Below, one piece after another: positions 21,101-36,100 of a stretch of 64,000 bases of DNA; positions within the stretch are counted from its first letter, which is position 1, and the number at the start of each line of letters is the position of its first letter. The notes under the pieces were generated by a model. The model ran no database searches, was not told the DNA's origin, and was given only the letters and a program-made list of their open reading frames with translations. Both the position numbers and the translations under genes were made by a program. This stretch comes from Diplonema japonicum (Eukaryota > Euglenozoa > Diplonemea > Diplonemida > Diplonemidae), in contig OZ025708.1 of the NCBI GenBank assembly GCA_964019335.1, positions 441,501 to 505,500 on the forward strand. Reading direction: 5' to 3'.

Positions 21101-24100
21101 GACAAGATGAAACAGATCTGCGAGAACGTCGGACAGACCTGCGACGACCCAGACCAGCTGACCCCCAACGACTGGGAGTGCAAGTGTGCACCGCCGATGA
21201 ACGGGACGGGAGTTGCAAAGCCTGCGGAGTGCACCGTTGACGAGTGTGCCAGCGACTGCGTTGGCCCGACCTGTGCGAACGCCACCTGCTCGGACGCCAA
21301 CCAGGTCTGCAACGACCCTGACACCGCTGTCCACTCTACCGGGGACTGGACGTGCACGTGCCCGTCCCCGTATTCCGGTGTGGCAATTGGGAGCGCTGCC
21401 ATCTGCCGCATCGACGAGTGCGTGCAGACCTGCCCGACCTGCGCGGACAACGCTTGCTCAAATGCTTCGCAGATCTGCAACGACCCGGACACGAGCAATC
21501 TCGGTGACTGGACTTGTTCGTGCCCCCCCCCTGCACAGAAGCCGTCTCAGGTGGGGGGTCCCGTGGCCCCCTCGTGCGACGTCGATGAGTGCGACCTGCA
21601 CAAGGACACCTGCGAGTCGCAGCAGCAGACCTGCTTCGACCCGGACCAGGGGAAAGTCGGCGACTGGCAGTGCAAGTGCGTGCCCCCCATGAACGGGACC
21701 GCGACGGCGCAGCCTGCGGAGTGCACGATCGATGAGTGCGTGGCGAGCTGCGCCACCTGCGCAAACGACACCTGCAGCAGCAAGAGTCAGACGTGTGAGG
21801 ATCCTGACACCTCGATGCATTCCACCGCGGACTGGACCTGCACCTGCCCGCCCCCGACCACGGGGAAGGCTGTGGCGAACTCTGCCGAGTGTGTGATCGA
21901 CGAGTGCGTGGAGACCTGCGGTACGTGTTCCAACGGAGCCTGCGCCTCGGAGGGTCAGACCTGCCACGACCCCAACGTGGCTGCGAACAGCACAGGCAAC
22001 TGGATCTGTACCTGCCAGCCTCCTTCCACGGGCTTCGCGACCGGGAAAGCAGCCATACCTTGCGTCGTTGACGAGTGCAAAGACCCCGACAACGAGAAGA
22101 AGTGTGCGGACGCCGGGCAGGAGTGCGTGGACCCGAACCCCTCGCTGGGGAGCCGCAACGACTGGGAGTGTCACTGCATCGTGCCGCCCGCCACCAAGAA
22201 CGCGTCGGCGGTGATGAACCCGGCCGATTGCGAATACCCTGGAGAGTGCAAGACTGACCCCGAGGCGAAGAAGTGCGTTGCAGCCGGTCACATCTGCGAC
22301 GACCCCAACACCGATCCCATGTCCACGGGGGACTGGGTCTGCATGTGCCCTCCCCCCTCGACCGGAAACAACGTGACCGCCACCAGCCCCGGCGGTGTCG
22401 CGGGGATGGTGTGCGAGACAAACGAGTGCGTGGTGGTCTGTCCGACCTGCGCGCAGACCGCGAGCAGCCCCACGAACCTCTGCACCGCCGAGGGACAGGA
22501 ATGCAGGGATCCCGACACGACAAGGTACGGCGACTGGCAGTGCGAGTGCCCGGCACCGTGGACCGGGACCCCCGTCACGGGTGGTGCCGCGAACTGCTCT
22601 CTCGACGAGTGCGTTGCGAACTGCCCGTCGTGCTCGAATGGGGCGTGCTCGGACGAGGGGCAAACCTGCGAGGACGCTAACACCGGTGTGCACGACCTGA
22701 AAGACTGGACCTGCACGTGCCCCCTGCCCGGTGTGGGGAGCGCGACAGCGAAGCCCGCAACTTGCGTTTGCGACGAGTGCAGTGAGGCGGACCAGAAGTG
22801 TTCCGCGGCCGGGCAGATCTGCTTCGACCCGAACACCGACTGCAACAGCAAGAAGGACTACACCTGCGAGTGCAAGGCCCCCTACAGCGGGACAGCCACC
22901 GCCCAGGCGGCCACTTGCGAGGTCGACGAGTGCAAGGAGAACAACGCCACTTGCACGGCTGTGGGTCAGGTCTGCAACGACCCCGATATGACGAAGCTCA
23001 ACGACTGGGAGTGCAAGTGTCCGCCCCCCAGCACCGGGATGGCTGTGGGCCAAGCGGCGGACACTTGCAAGCTCGACGAGTGTGTTGAGACGTGCAATAC
23101 GTGTGCAGGAACGACGTGCTCCGACGCGGACCAGACCTGCGCGGATCCCAACACGGACGCCGCGAGCACGGGGGATTGGATCTGCACCTGCAAGCCCCCT
23201 GCCGCGAACAACTCCGCAACGGGGAAGCCCGCGGTCTGCATCTGCGACGAGTGCGTCGGGGACACTCTGTGCGCCGCTGCAAACCAGTCCTGCTACGATG
23301 CGAACACAGTGTGCAACACGCCGTCGGACTTTGTCTGCGAGTGCGAACCCCCGATGATCGGGAACGCCACCGGGTCTGTCGCCACATGCTCCCTCGACGA
23401 GTGCGAGATCAACGGCGCCACGTGCGTCGCGCAGGGACAAGAGTGCAACGACCCGGACCATACGAAGGTCGGAGACTGGGAGTGCAAGTGCAAGCCGCCG
23501 AGCGTCGGGAATGCGACGGCGCAGGCTGCGGAGTGCGTGTACGACGAGTGCAAGATCCAGGACTGTCCAACGTGCGCAAACGACACCTGCAGCGCAGCGG
23601 CCCAGGACTGCGAGGACATGAACACCAGCCCCACGAGCACCAGCGACTGGGTTTGCAAGTGCCCTCCTCCGTCGAACCACACAGCCACGGGGAAGGTTGC
23701 GGTGTGCGATCTCGATGAGTGCAAGGAACCCGCGAATGCCGGGAAGTGCACGGAGATGTGCGTGCCTGGGACCCTGGACTGCGGTCAGACCTGCTACGAC
23801 CCGGACCCGACAACAGCGAGCACGGGGGACTGGGAGTGCTTGTGCCCGCCCCCGGCGACCGGGAAGATGGTTGCCGGCCCTGTGGTGCACTGCACTTATA
23901 ACGAGTGCGACGAGAAGGAGACCGTCTGCGCGGCAGAGGGGCAGGGGTGCGAGGACACGAACCAGCAGACGCTGAACGACTGGGTCTGCGAGTGCCTGCC
24001 CCCCGCAACGGGGAACGCCACGGTGCGACCGGCCAGGTGCCTGCTCGACGAGTGCAAAGTCCAGAACTGCCCCACGTGCGCGAACGACACCTGCAGCAGT

Positions 24101-27100
24101 GTCGGGCAGGAGTGCGAGGACCCCGACACGACGGCGACCAGCACCGGCGACTGGGTCTGCAAGTGTCCGTTGCCGTCGACCCACGAGGCGACGGCGAAGC
24201 CCGCTGTTTGCGAAATCGACGAGTGCGATGAGCCGCAGAACAACTGCACCGCAAACTGCGTTGCCCCGAACACCCCGAACTGCGAGCAGACTTGCTTCGA
24301 CCCGGACACCTCGCCGAACAGTCTCGGAGACTGGACCTGCAGCTGCCCCCCTCCGACGAGCGGAAAGGCTGTGGCCCAGGCGGCGATGTGCACTGTCGAC
24401 GAGTGCGTCGAGCACGGTGCGACCTGCACCGCCGAAGGGCAGACCTGTAGGGACCTGAACACCAGCAAGCTGAACGACTGGGAGTGCGTGTGCACGGCCC
24501 CCGCAAAGGGGTCGGCGTTCGCACAGAAAGTAAAGACCTGCGTGCTCGACGAGTGCGTTGAGGACTGCGACACCTGCTCGAAGAACACCTGCACGGACGC
24601 GGGGCAGACCTGCGAGGACCCGAACACGTCGGAGTCGAGCAAGAGCGACTGGATCTGCAAGTGCCCGTCGCCCTCGACGAACACGGCGACCGGGAAACCC
24701 GCGACCTGCGAGGTGGACGAGTGCAAGGAAAACGGGTGGAAGTGCACCGCCGACTGCAAGGGGGCGTTGAACTGCGCCCAGCAGTGCTTCGACCCGAACA
24801 CCAACACCACGAGCCTGGATGACTGGAAATGCGTGTGCCAGCCTCCGTCGACGGATTCGGCCGTGGCGAAGGCTGCGATTTGCACGGTTGAGCCGTGCAT
24901 CCACGACAACGAGCCCGCCTGCGATCAGGACCCCGATGGCTGTGAGTGGTCACTGCTCCCGACGCCCGTCTGCAAGCCGATCCCCTGCCAGCATACGAAG
25001 GAGGTGGACTGCAAGGCTGAGACAGGCTGCGAGTGGCTCGTCTACTCGGGGGCGTCGACGAACGCTGGAACGGGGGCCGTCTCCTACGAGGTGCTGATGC
25101 CCGTGAAGCCGTTCCCCGCTGTTGCGACGTGCGACGCCAGCTGTTCGTGCGCCGCGCAGAACGCGGTGTTCGTCCGCGTCGGGGACGGCTACGTCAACGG
25201 AAAGGACTCACTCACCTGTGGTGGCTGTGCCGCGGTGGGTGTGACAGTGAACTGGCAGGCGGCGGGGGGTTCCCTGACAGTAAGCGGTGGTGCCGGTGTG
25301 AGCGGCGACAATCTCGCGGAGATCGTGGCCAGCATCGAGTTCACCACCTCGTCGACGGACGGCGGGAAGAGGAGCCTCAGCTGGAACTTCGGAACGGTCC
25401 TAGACACGGCGGCTACGGCGACCGCGTGCGGCGGGGTGGTGGACCTCGTAGGGGGTGTGTGCGTGACAGAGAAGTGCGACTACGGCACTGACGCGGAGTG
25501 CGAGGCGGACCCGTTCTGCGACTGGGTGGGCGGGACGACCGACCCCTGCGTGATCGCCCCGTGCGTGCTGTACCCGAACGAGAAAGAGTGCTCGAAGGAC
25601 CCGGACTGCCGCTTCGACGTGAGCAGCTCGCCCGCCATGTGTAAGGAGAAACCGTGCAGGGCCTTCAAGGGTTCGGTGGAGTGCGATGCGGAAGACGAGT
25701 GCATGTGGAATGCAACGCAGACGAAGTGTGTGGAGAAGGAGTGCAGTAAGTTCAACGACGACCGCTGCCAGTGTCACGCGGAGGACAGGTGCTACTGGGA
25801 CGTGCGCTCCACGGTCCCAAAGTGCGTGGAGAGCAAGTACGGGCAGTGCCCGGTGCTAGACGTGGTGATGCTGCTGGACGGGTCCGGGTCGATGAGCGAG
25901 GCCTTCGGGCGTCACCCGCATGGCTTCTACGCCATGATGGAGATGATCCGGGACTGGGTGAACACGCTGCCCCTCACAGGGGAGGACCATACGGTCGGGA
26001 AGGCGTCAACGGCCCCGAACGGCGGGCTCCGAATGGGGATCATCCAGTTCTCCGGCCCTGTCCCGGAGGCGGTGAAGACTCCTGTCGGGGTGGGGTCCTC
26101 GGGCTCTCTGACCGGGGACCTGACGGAGCTGCAAGGGGACATCGACTGGCACGAGGCAAACTACATCCAGGGGAGCACCTTCATCGCGACGGGGCTGAAC
26201 TGGGCCGGGACCATGTTCCAGTTCTCCCCGTCCACGAGGCAGAAGGTGCTCATCATCGTGACGGACGGGGCCATCAAGGACACAGCGTCTCTCGCCTCCG
26301 CGAAGGCGGTCCTCACCGCGGAAGGGGTGAAGATCTTCGGGGTGGTGCTAAGGAAAGCGGCGGCGCACACGCAAGAGGATTTGGACGCGGAGGCAGCGTT
26401 GAAGCCGATCACCTCGGACCCGCACGACGATCACTTCATGAACGTGCTGATCGACGATATGCCGGATCAGGTCCTGAACGGGATCTGCGATCCGAACAGC
26501 AAGTGGGGCCAGCTCCTCATGCCCGGGGCGTCGAGCGAGAACCAGGCTGGGATGCACAAGCCGTGCCCGCAGCACCTGGTGCAGATGGAGTGCACAGCGG
26601 ACCCCGGTTGCGTGTGGAGCAGCGTGGGCCTGTCGTGCGTGGACTCTCCTTGCGTGGCGCACTGCGACAGCACGAAGTGCACGGCCGACACGGTGAACCA
26701 CTGCCAGTGGAAGGTGGTGAACGGGACGACAGATCCCTCCTGCTGGGTGGAGACAATCTGTGCCTACAACGACGAGACCTCGTGCGAGGCGGACGACGAG
26801 TGCGACTGGGATGCCTCGAAGCCTGACTGCGTGGAGCGCCCGTGCAACCAGCAGACAGAGACGGAGTGCGAGGCGGACCCGAAGGGGTGCGAGTGGACGG
26901 CCGCAACGAAGACCTGCGCGGAGAAGCCGTGCAAGCACACGGTGGAAGCGGACTGCAGCGCCGACGCCCTCTGCGAGTGGGACGCGTGTGCGGGGGTCGC
27001 CGGGGGCGGTGCCTGCCAGAAGAAGAGCTGCGACCCGACGGTCTTCACGGATGAGGTGTCTTGCACGAAGGACGCGCGGTGCCAGTGGGTGAGCGGTGTG

Positions 27101-30100
27101 ACGGGGTTCACCTGTGCGCAGGAGCCGTGCGCCATCCACTCCGGGGAGAGATGCTGCAACACGGAGGCGGACTGCCACTGGGACATCTCGGTGTCCCCTG
27201 CGCAGTGCAGCGTGAAGTACTGTGCGAAGATGAACGCGAACCAGGCGAAGTGCGACAGTGACAGCCAGTGCGTGTACGAGGGAAGCAGCTGCGTGGAGAA
27301 GGAGTGTGGGAAGCTCGCCGAGTGCGAGTGCAGGAAGGATGCGGACTGCTACTGGAACGGGGACAAGAGTTTCTGCACCCCGTTCCAGTTTGGGCAGTGC
27401 CCCACACTGGACCTGGTGCTCTTGTTGGATGGATCAGGGTCGATGAGCCAGGCATTCGGGCGCCACCCGCACGGGTTCGATGCCATTATGGAGATGGTCC
27501 GAGACTGGGTGACGACGCTGCCCCTGAGCGGGGAGAAGGGGATTGTCGGAGTGAACTCGCAGGCGAACAGCGGGAAGGTTCGTGTGGGGATCATCCAGTT
27601 CTCCGGGGTGAACGCGCAGGGGGCAGACCCCGGGAGGGCGGACGCTCAGGCAACCCCCGCTGGGATCGGCTCCTCCGGGAGTCTCACCGGGGACCTCGCG
27701 GAACTGAACACTGACATCGATTGGCAGGAGACCAACTACTACGGCGGTGGGACCATGATTGCGAAGGGGCTGACCGACGTGGCGCAGATGTTCCATGCCT
27801 CCCCGAATGACGGGAGGCAGAGGGTGCTCATCATCATCACGGATGGGCAGATCTTTGACCCGGACACCCAGGCCGTGCTGCAGGCGCGCGGGGAGCTCGA
27901 CAAGGAGAGGGTGCAGGTGTTCGGGGTGGTGGTGAGGAAGGCTACCGCGCACACCGCGATTGACGACCTCGCGGAGCAGACCCTGAAGCCGATGGTGTCG
28001 GTGCCGAAGGACGACCATTTCCAGAACCTCATGATCGACGAGGTCCCTACGCTGGTGCTGGGAGAGATCTGCGACCCGAACGGGAAGTTCGGGAGGCTCG
28101 TTGTCGGGACGAACGGGAGCAGCAGCACCGGGGTGAACAAGCCGTGCAAGCAGCACACCCTGATGGGGGCTTGCAACGCCGACCCCGGTTGCGCGTGGTA
28201 CGACGCGACCCTCTCCTGCGCGGACACTCCGTGCATGCAGCACTGTGAAGAGATCCCTTGCAGGAACGACACGGCTAACAAGTGCGCCTGGGACTCGACG
28301 AAGGGATTGTGCCAAAAGGAGCCGCAGGTGGGGTGCGACTCGCTCTCCATGGGAGAATGCCCGAAGAACCCCAAGTGCGAGGTGTCGAAGGACAACACGA
28401 CGTGCGTGGACAAGAAGTGCTTGCACGACACGGAACAGGGCTGCGTGACGGACCCCGACAAATGCGTGTGGAACAACATCGACCAGGAGTGTACGGAGAA
28501 GCCGTGCAACCATCCGGATGAGGCAACCTGCGAGAACGACGCGCTGTGCGATTGGAACAACGGTAACAACCCCCTGTCCTACAGCAAGGGTGTGAAGATG
28601 TCCCCGTTAAACCTGACCTGCAACCCAACAACGACCTGTATGAACGGTTGTGCCGGGCTGATAAACGGCGCGGCCGTGAGCATCGACAGCGCGGACTACG
28701 TGAAGGGGAAGGACACGTTGGAGTGCGCGGGGTGCCCCGCCCTCGGGATGAAGACAGAGTGGTCCGTGGAGACAGGCTCCCTGCTGCTGACCTCCATGGA
28801 TGGGCAGGAGAAGTCACTGGAGAAGTTCACGGAGGCTTTGAACCAGGTGACCTTCGCGACGACCTCCGCTGCAGGGAACCCAAGGGGGATCACATGGAAC
28901 TACGGGCAGGGGGTGTATGACGCCAGGACGGGCCACTACTACCGCTACTACGCCTCGAACACAGTGTGCCAGACGACCGGCGGTGCAACAACCGCCGGGT
29001 GCACGTGGGAGGACGCGAAGCAGGCCTGCGCGGCGAAGGCCTTCCTTGGGCTAAGCGGCTACCTGATGACAGCGAGCACTGACCTGGATACGGAAGTGGC
29101 GAGAGGGAGGATCGCCGCTGAGGGCTGGATGGGGGCCTCAGCGACGAACGGCGCGTGGACGTGGAGCACTGGTCCGGAAGCCGGGACAGCCCTCAACAGC
29201 TACGAGAACTGGATGACCGGAGAGCCCTCCGCGGTGAACGGTGACGGCTACTTCTTCCCCAACGGGGAGTGGAGCAGCGTGGCGAAAACGAGCGACAAGG
29301 CGGTGCTCGGGTACGCGTGCGAGTGGGGGACGACGAGCGGCCCCGCCTGCACTGGTTCCGTTGGGAGCGTCATCGTGAACGCGGGCGGCTGCGCGGAGGA
29401 GAAGTGCACGGAGACCAGCAGGACGGAGTGCGTGGCGGACCCGTACTGCGACTGGGTGGTGAACACGACTGCATGCGTGCAGAAGCCGTGCACGGACGTA
29501 ATGGAGGAGCTCCCGTGCAACAAGAAGGAGGGATGCCACTGGAGTCCGTCCATCTCTCCTGCGATGTGTGTGGAGGAGCCTTGCGCGAAGCTGAAGGACA
29601 CGCCAACCTGCAACGCCGACAACAACTGCGTGTGGGAGGATGGGAAGAAGATGTGCGTGGAGAAGAACTGCAACGACCTCTCGAAGTGCTTGTGCGTGGA
29701 GGACCCGAAGTGTTTCTGGAAGGCAGCTGGGACCAGTGGGTCGTGTGTGAAGAACACCTATGGTGCGTGCCCCACGATGGATATCGTGGTCCTTGTAGAC
29801 GGATCGCAGTCGATGAGCCAGTCCTTCGGGCACCACCCGCACGGCTTCTTCGCCCTGATGGAGATGCTGGGGGACTGGATCCAGAGCCTGCCCCTGAGCG
29901 GGGAGGCGGCGACGGTCGGGGCTGCCTCGCAGGCGAACAGCGGGAAGGTGAGAGTCGCGGTGGTGCAGTTCTCTGGGCACCCGCAGTTCTTCAGCCCTCC
30001 TAACACCTGGAGCGGCCCCGTGGTAGAGTCGGTGGCAGTGAGCCCGGTGGGAGTGGGGACGGCGGGCCGCCTCTCCGGAGCGTCCGCGGAGTTGAAGTCG

Positions 30101-33100
30101 GACGTGGACTGGCACGAGAGCAACTACCTGGAGGCCGGGACTTACATTGCGAAGGGGTTGAAGAGGGCGTCAACCATCTTCACGAGTTCCTCGCCTGTGG
30201 ACGGGAGGCAGCGTGTGCTCATGATATTCACAGACGGGATGATCGAGGACGCGGGGACGGACAAGGACATCATGGTGCAGGCGAGGCAGGATCTTGACGG
30301 GCTGTCTGTTCAGACCTTCGGGATCGTGGTGAGGAGGTTCGCGCAGCACACGCAGACCGATGTTGACGCTGAGGCGACGCTGAAGCCGATCGTGTCTGCG
30401 CCTCAGGACGAGCACTTCATGAACCTGCAGATCGACGAGGTCCCAGACCAGGCGCTGAACGGGTTGTGCGACCCGAACGGGCCGTGGGGACACCTCATCG
30501 TCGCCCCGCAGACCACGCAGGCGGGGGTGCACCAACCCTGCCAGAACTACCTCGGGAAGACGACTTGCGTTGCGGACAAGGGGTGCACCTGGTCGGATGT
30601 CCTCACCTCGTGCCTGGACTCCGTGTGCGTGCCGCACTGCGACCAGCCGACCTGCGAGGGGGAGACCTCTACGAAGTGCGTGTGGGACGGGAGCCTCGAA
30701 GAGTGCTTCAAGAAGCCGGTCTGCCAGTATTCCGACAAAGTGAACTGTAACAACGACGAGGAGTGCAAGTGGGACTCGAACAAGTGTATTGAAAAGCCGT
30801 GCAACTACCCCGACGAGACGAGCTGCATCGCAGACACCGGCGCGGATTGCGTGTGGTCGACGGTGACGAAGAAGTGCAGCGAGAAGCCCTGCAACTACAA
30901 CAATACGGCGGACTGCGGAGCGGACGGCGGTTGCCAGTGGGAGGACACGTGCAAGGAGCCCGAGGACCAAATGTGTATCGTGAAGCCGTGCATGCACAGC
31001 AACGAGACCGCATGCAAGGAAGACGTGATGTGCGCGTGGAACGCCTCCGGCTGCGCCGTCGCGACCTGTGCGCACTACCCCGACGAAAAGTGCTGCAACC
31101 GCGACGACGGGTGTTACTGGAACGTGCAGCAGGCCCCTGCTGTGTGCTCGCAGCACCCTTGCCGCCTGCTTGGCTCGGAGGGGACCTGCAACGCCGACAG
31201 GAACTGCATGTGGGAGGGAGGGAGCAGCACCTGTTTGGAAAAGTCGTGCGGGAAGTACACGACAAGGTGCCCCTGCGAAGCGGACCCGGACTGCTTCTTT
31301 GTCGTCGGGTCGAACCACTGCACCTTCCAGCGCTACGGGACGTGCCCGACGCTTGACGTGGTGGTGCTCCTGGACGGAGGAGTATCGATGGAAAGGAAGT
31401 TCGGGCGCCACCCCCAGGGCTTCTACGCCCTCGTGGAGGTTGTGAGGGACTGGGCGAGGACTCTCCCGCTCTCTGGAAGTGCGGCGGGGGCCACCCCCGC
31501 CAACAACAACGCTGTCCGCCTCGCCTTCGTGCAGTTTGCGGGGAGCAGCCTGTGGCCGTCTGGCGATGCGAAGCAGGCCCTTTCCTCAACCGGTACGGGC
31601 ACCAGCGAGGGGCGCCTCACCGGGGTGCTCTCGGAGGTTGAGAAGGACCTCGAGTTCCAGGAGGACAACTTCATGGGGGGCAACGCTGCCCGTCAGCCCG
31701 CCCCTCAGACCACCTACCTCCTTGCAGGCCTGCAGAAGGCGTCGAGCTTGTTCAAGGCCGGTCCTGTGGACGGGAGGAGGCGCGTGCTGATCGTTGTGGC
31801 GGACAGCCCCCTGGATGACAAGGACAAGTACCAGACGGTGATGGCAGACCTTGCTGCCTCGCAGGTGGAAGTGTTCGCAGCCACGGTGCGTCCGTTCACG
31901 GCGCAGTCTGCGGGGGACCTGCAAGCAGATGCGGACCTGAAGGAAGTGGTGTCGGACCCCAAGGACGGGCACTTTGTGAGCGTCGAGATAGACCAGTTGG
32001 CGGCCTCGCTGAACGGTTTGTGTGACCCGAACAGCCAGTGGGGCGGGTTCATCGCGGCGACTGCCGTCGACCGCGAGCCGTGCAACCTCCGTGTCGGGAA
32101 GACGGCATGCAACAAGGACTCCGGCTGCGTGTGGTTCGACACGACCCTGTCGTGCGGGGACTCCCCGTGCCTGACCCACTGCGAGGCCCCCGTCTGCGTG
32201 GCGGACACGGCCAACAGATGCGTGTGGAACGGGGCCTCGTGCGAGAAGGAGGAGGTCTGCAAACACCCTGACCTCGTTGCGTGTGAGGCGGACCCTGAGT
32301 GCGAGGTGGACAAGGGGACCTGCATCGGGAAGAAGTGCAAGCACGACACGGAGCAGGGCTGCGTGGCGGACCCCGACTCGTGCGTGTGGAACAACCTGGA
32401 CCAGGCCTGTGGGGAGAAGCCGTGCAACTACGACAACCTGGACCAGTGCGTGCTGGACCTGAAGTGCGAATGGAAGTCGCTGGTGCCAGAGTGCTTGCCG
32501 AAGCTCTGCACATACGGGAACCAGACCGCGTGCGAGACGACAGAGCCAGGGATGTGCGTGTGGGAGAGCACCGACGACAAGTGTGTGCCAGCCCCGTGCA
32601 AGCAGTACCAGAGCGAGATCGAGTGCAAGCTGGACGAGGGGTGCGACTGGACCAGCGAGTGCGAGCCGAAATACTGCGAGAGGTACGCCGGGGATGCTGG
32701 GGCGTGCGACAGTGATGGGCTGTGCATGTGGGACGAAACGAAAAAGAAGTGCGTGGACAAGGAATGCGGGGCCTTCCAGAATGACACGTGCCGCTGCCAC
32801 AAAGACGCGGACTGCTTCTGGGACAAGGGGGTGTGCAAGACCGCGAAGTTCGGAGAGTGCCCGACCCTCGACATCGTGCTTGCGGTGGATGGGTCGGCGT
32901 CGATGACACAGACTTTCGGGCGCCACCCGCACGGCTTCTACGGGTTGATGGAGGTGCTGAAGACGTGGACCGGGAAGCTCACCCTGAGCGGGGAGAAGGC
33001 TGGGACTCCCACGACGGCCCTGACGGGGAAGACGAGGATCGGTGTCGTGCAGTTCAGCGGGAAGCCGGCCATCAAGATCCCCGGAAAGGACCTCGTGGAC

Positions 33101-36100
33101 GGGGCGCAGAAGACTCCCACCGGGACCGGGAGCGGGGGCAGGCTCTCCGGGGACAGGGCGGAGGTGGACGCAGACTTGGTTTGGCAGGAGACGAACTTCA
33201 TGGAGGGCGGGACCTACATCGCCGCAGCGCTCGACGTTTCGGCGGACATGTTCCAGGCCTCGCCGAGGGACGGGAGGAAGAGGGTGCTCCTGATTTTCAC
33301 AGACGGGCAAATTCAGGATGCGGACAAGCTGGTGGACGCGAGGAAGCGTTTGGAGCAGGAGGAGGTGATCACCTTCGGTATCGTGGTGAGGCGCTTCGAT
33401 GCACACACGCAAACGGACATCGATGCTGAGGCGACCCTGAAGCCGATCACCTCGGAGCCGCACGCGGAGCACTACTACAACCTCCTGCTGGACGAGATCT
33501 CTGACACCCTGGACGGGCTGTGCGACCCGAACAGCATGTGGGGGAAGTACGTTGTGGAGACGGCGCAAGCAGGGGTGCACAAGCCCTGTGGGAACTACAA
33601 TGAGAAGGAGGCCTGTAACGAAGACGTCGGATGCGCGTTCCGTGACGTCCTCGCGGCCTGTGTGGACACCCCGTGCATCAAGCACTGCTCGGAGGGCCTG
33701 TGTGCGAACGACACAGCGAACAAGTGTTTCTGGAAGGCCGACGAGAGCGTGTGCTACAAGGAAGAGGGGTGCTCCAAGTACAAGAACGATGGGGACTGCG
33801 GTGTGGACACGACCTGCGCCTGGAGGGAGGACAAGTGCGTGGACAAGCCGTGCGACTACCCTGACGAGAACAGCTGCACCGCCGACTCGACCTACGACTG
33901 CGAGTGGTCGTCGAAGGACGGCACCTGCACGGAGAAGCCGTGCCAGTACACGGAGGAGGCGGGCTGCAAGGGGGATGCGAAGTGCCTGTGGGACGTCGCG
34001 TGCATCGGGACGGGGATCCCCGCGATGTGCGTGCGCAAGCCTTGCGATCACCCGACGGCTGTGGAGTGCAGTTCCGACACCTCCCAGTGCGAGTGGAGTG
34101 GCACCGCCTGTGCGATGAAGACCTGCACGGCGTACGTGGATGAGAGGTGCTGCAATGCTAACGAGAAGGGGGAGGGCTGCCACTGGGACGTGAAGCAGTC
34201 TCCTGCAGTCTGCAGCGTCGACCCCTGCAGGGTGTACGGGAGCGAGAACGCGTGCAACAGCGAGAGGGCGTGCATGTGGGAGGGGACGAAGTGCGGGGAG
34301 AAGGACTGTAACAAGCTGACGGACAAGTGTGCTTGCGAGGCGGACCCGGACTGCTTCTACAGCACGGCTCCCGGTAAGCCGCACTGCACCTTCCAACGCT
34401 ACGGGACGTGCCCGACGCTTGACGTGGTGGTGCTTTTGGACGGAGGGGTATCGATGGAAAGGAAGTTTGGGCGCCACCCCCAGGGCTTCTACGCCCTCGT
34501 GGAGGTTGTGAGGGACTGGGCACAGACGCTCCCTTTGAGCGGAGAGGCGGCGGGAGCCGCGTCGGCGCAGAACTCGCAGGCTGTCCGCCTCGCCTTCGTG
34601 CAGTTTGCGGGGAGCGAGAGCTGGGCTCCGTCCGACAGCAGGCAGGCCCTCACAGCCACCGGGACCGGGACCAGCGAGGGGCGCCTCACCGGCTCCCTGT
34701 CGGAGGTAGAGGCGGACCTCACCTTCCAAGAGGCGAACTTCATGGGGGGCAGCCTCTTGACGCAACCCACCCCGCAGACCACCTACCTCCTCGCGGGCCT
34801 GCAGAAGGCCGTCAGCCTGTTCCGCACCTCGCCCGTAGATGGGAGGAAGCGGGTGCTGATCATCGTTACGGACGACGAGCTCGACGATGCAGACAAGCAC
34901 CAGACAGCGAGAGCGGAGCTGGACCAGGCGCAGGTGCAGGTCTTCGGAGTTGTGGTGCGCCCCTTCGACACGCACACCACCCTCGACGAGAAGGCGCAGC
35001 AGACCCTGCAACCCCTGGTGTCGGACCCCAAGACTGGCCACATAGTGAACGTGCAGGTGGACGAGATTGCGGCCTCGCTGAACGGACTGTGCGACCCGAA
35101 CGCGGCCTGGGGCAAGTATGTCGGGGTGGTTGCGGAGGGGAGGCAGCCCTGCCAGCTCCACTCACTGAAGGATCCTTGCAACAAGGATGCCGGCTGCGTG
35201 TGGTTCGATGCGACCCTGTCGTGCGCGGACTCCCCGTGCCTGGAGCACTGTGACGGCGCGGAGTGCGCAGCCGACACGGTGAACTTGTGCCAGTGGAACG
35301 GGACAGTAAACTCTTGCGGGAAGGAGGAGGTGTGCAGCTACCCAGAGCCCTCGGAGTGCGGTGTGAACACAGAGTGCGAGTGGAAGAACAACGTGTGCAT
35401 CGGGAAGGAGTGCAAGCACGACAACGAGCAGGGCTGCCTTGCGGACCCCGCTGTTTGTGTGTGGGACAACGTGAAACAGGACTGCAAGAAGAAGCCGTGC
35501 GTGTACGACAACATGGACAGCTGCAACCTGGATCTGGAGTGCTCGTGGAATGTGGATGCCGTGGAGTGTGAGGTTAAGAAATGCAACTACGGGAACCAGA
35601 CGGCGTGCGAGACGATGGAGCCCGGGATGTGCGTGTGGGAAACCAGCCCCGACAAGTGCGTGCCCGCCCCGTGCAAGCAGTACGGGAACGAGAAGCTCTG
35701 CATGGCGGACGACAGCTGCGAGTGGAGCACGGCGATCGCCCCGGGGACCTGCGAGGTGAAGTACTGCAGAAAATACTGCAACATGGAGACGAGCATCTGC
35801 AACGAGGACGAGTGCAACCAAGACCCCGCGTGTTTGACGGAACCCGCGACCAGCATCTGCAAGAAGAAGGAGTGCGGGATGCTGAGGGACCAGTGTGCGT
35901 GCCACAAGGAGCCCGACTGCTTCTGGCTCTCGGGGGAGAGGACCTGCGTGGACCAGAAGTACGGGACGTGCCCCACGTTGGACCTGGTGGTTGTGTTCGA
36001 CGGGTCGGCGTCGATGAGCCAGGTCTTCGGGCGCCACCCGCACGGCTTTTACGGGATGGTGGAGATGCTGAGGGCGTGGGTCGGGGGGCTACCCTTGAGC

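Noticed and set aside
31586-35161. Minus-strand open frame of 1,191 codons, and a similar one at 21,458-24,904
   Set aside because: Both lie antisense to the giant gene. They arise because its G/C-ending codons and lack of TAA/TAG/TGA complements keep the opposite strand open; they show no domain and no start context.
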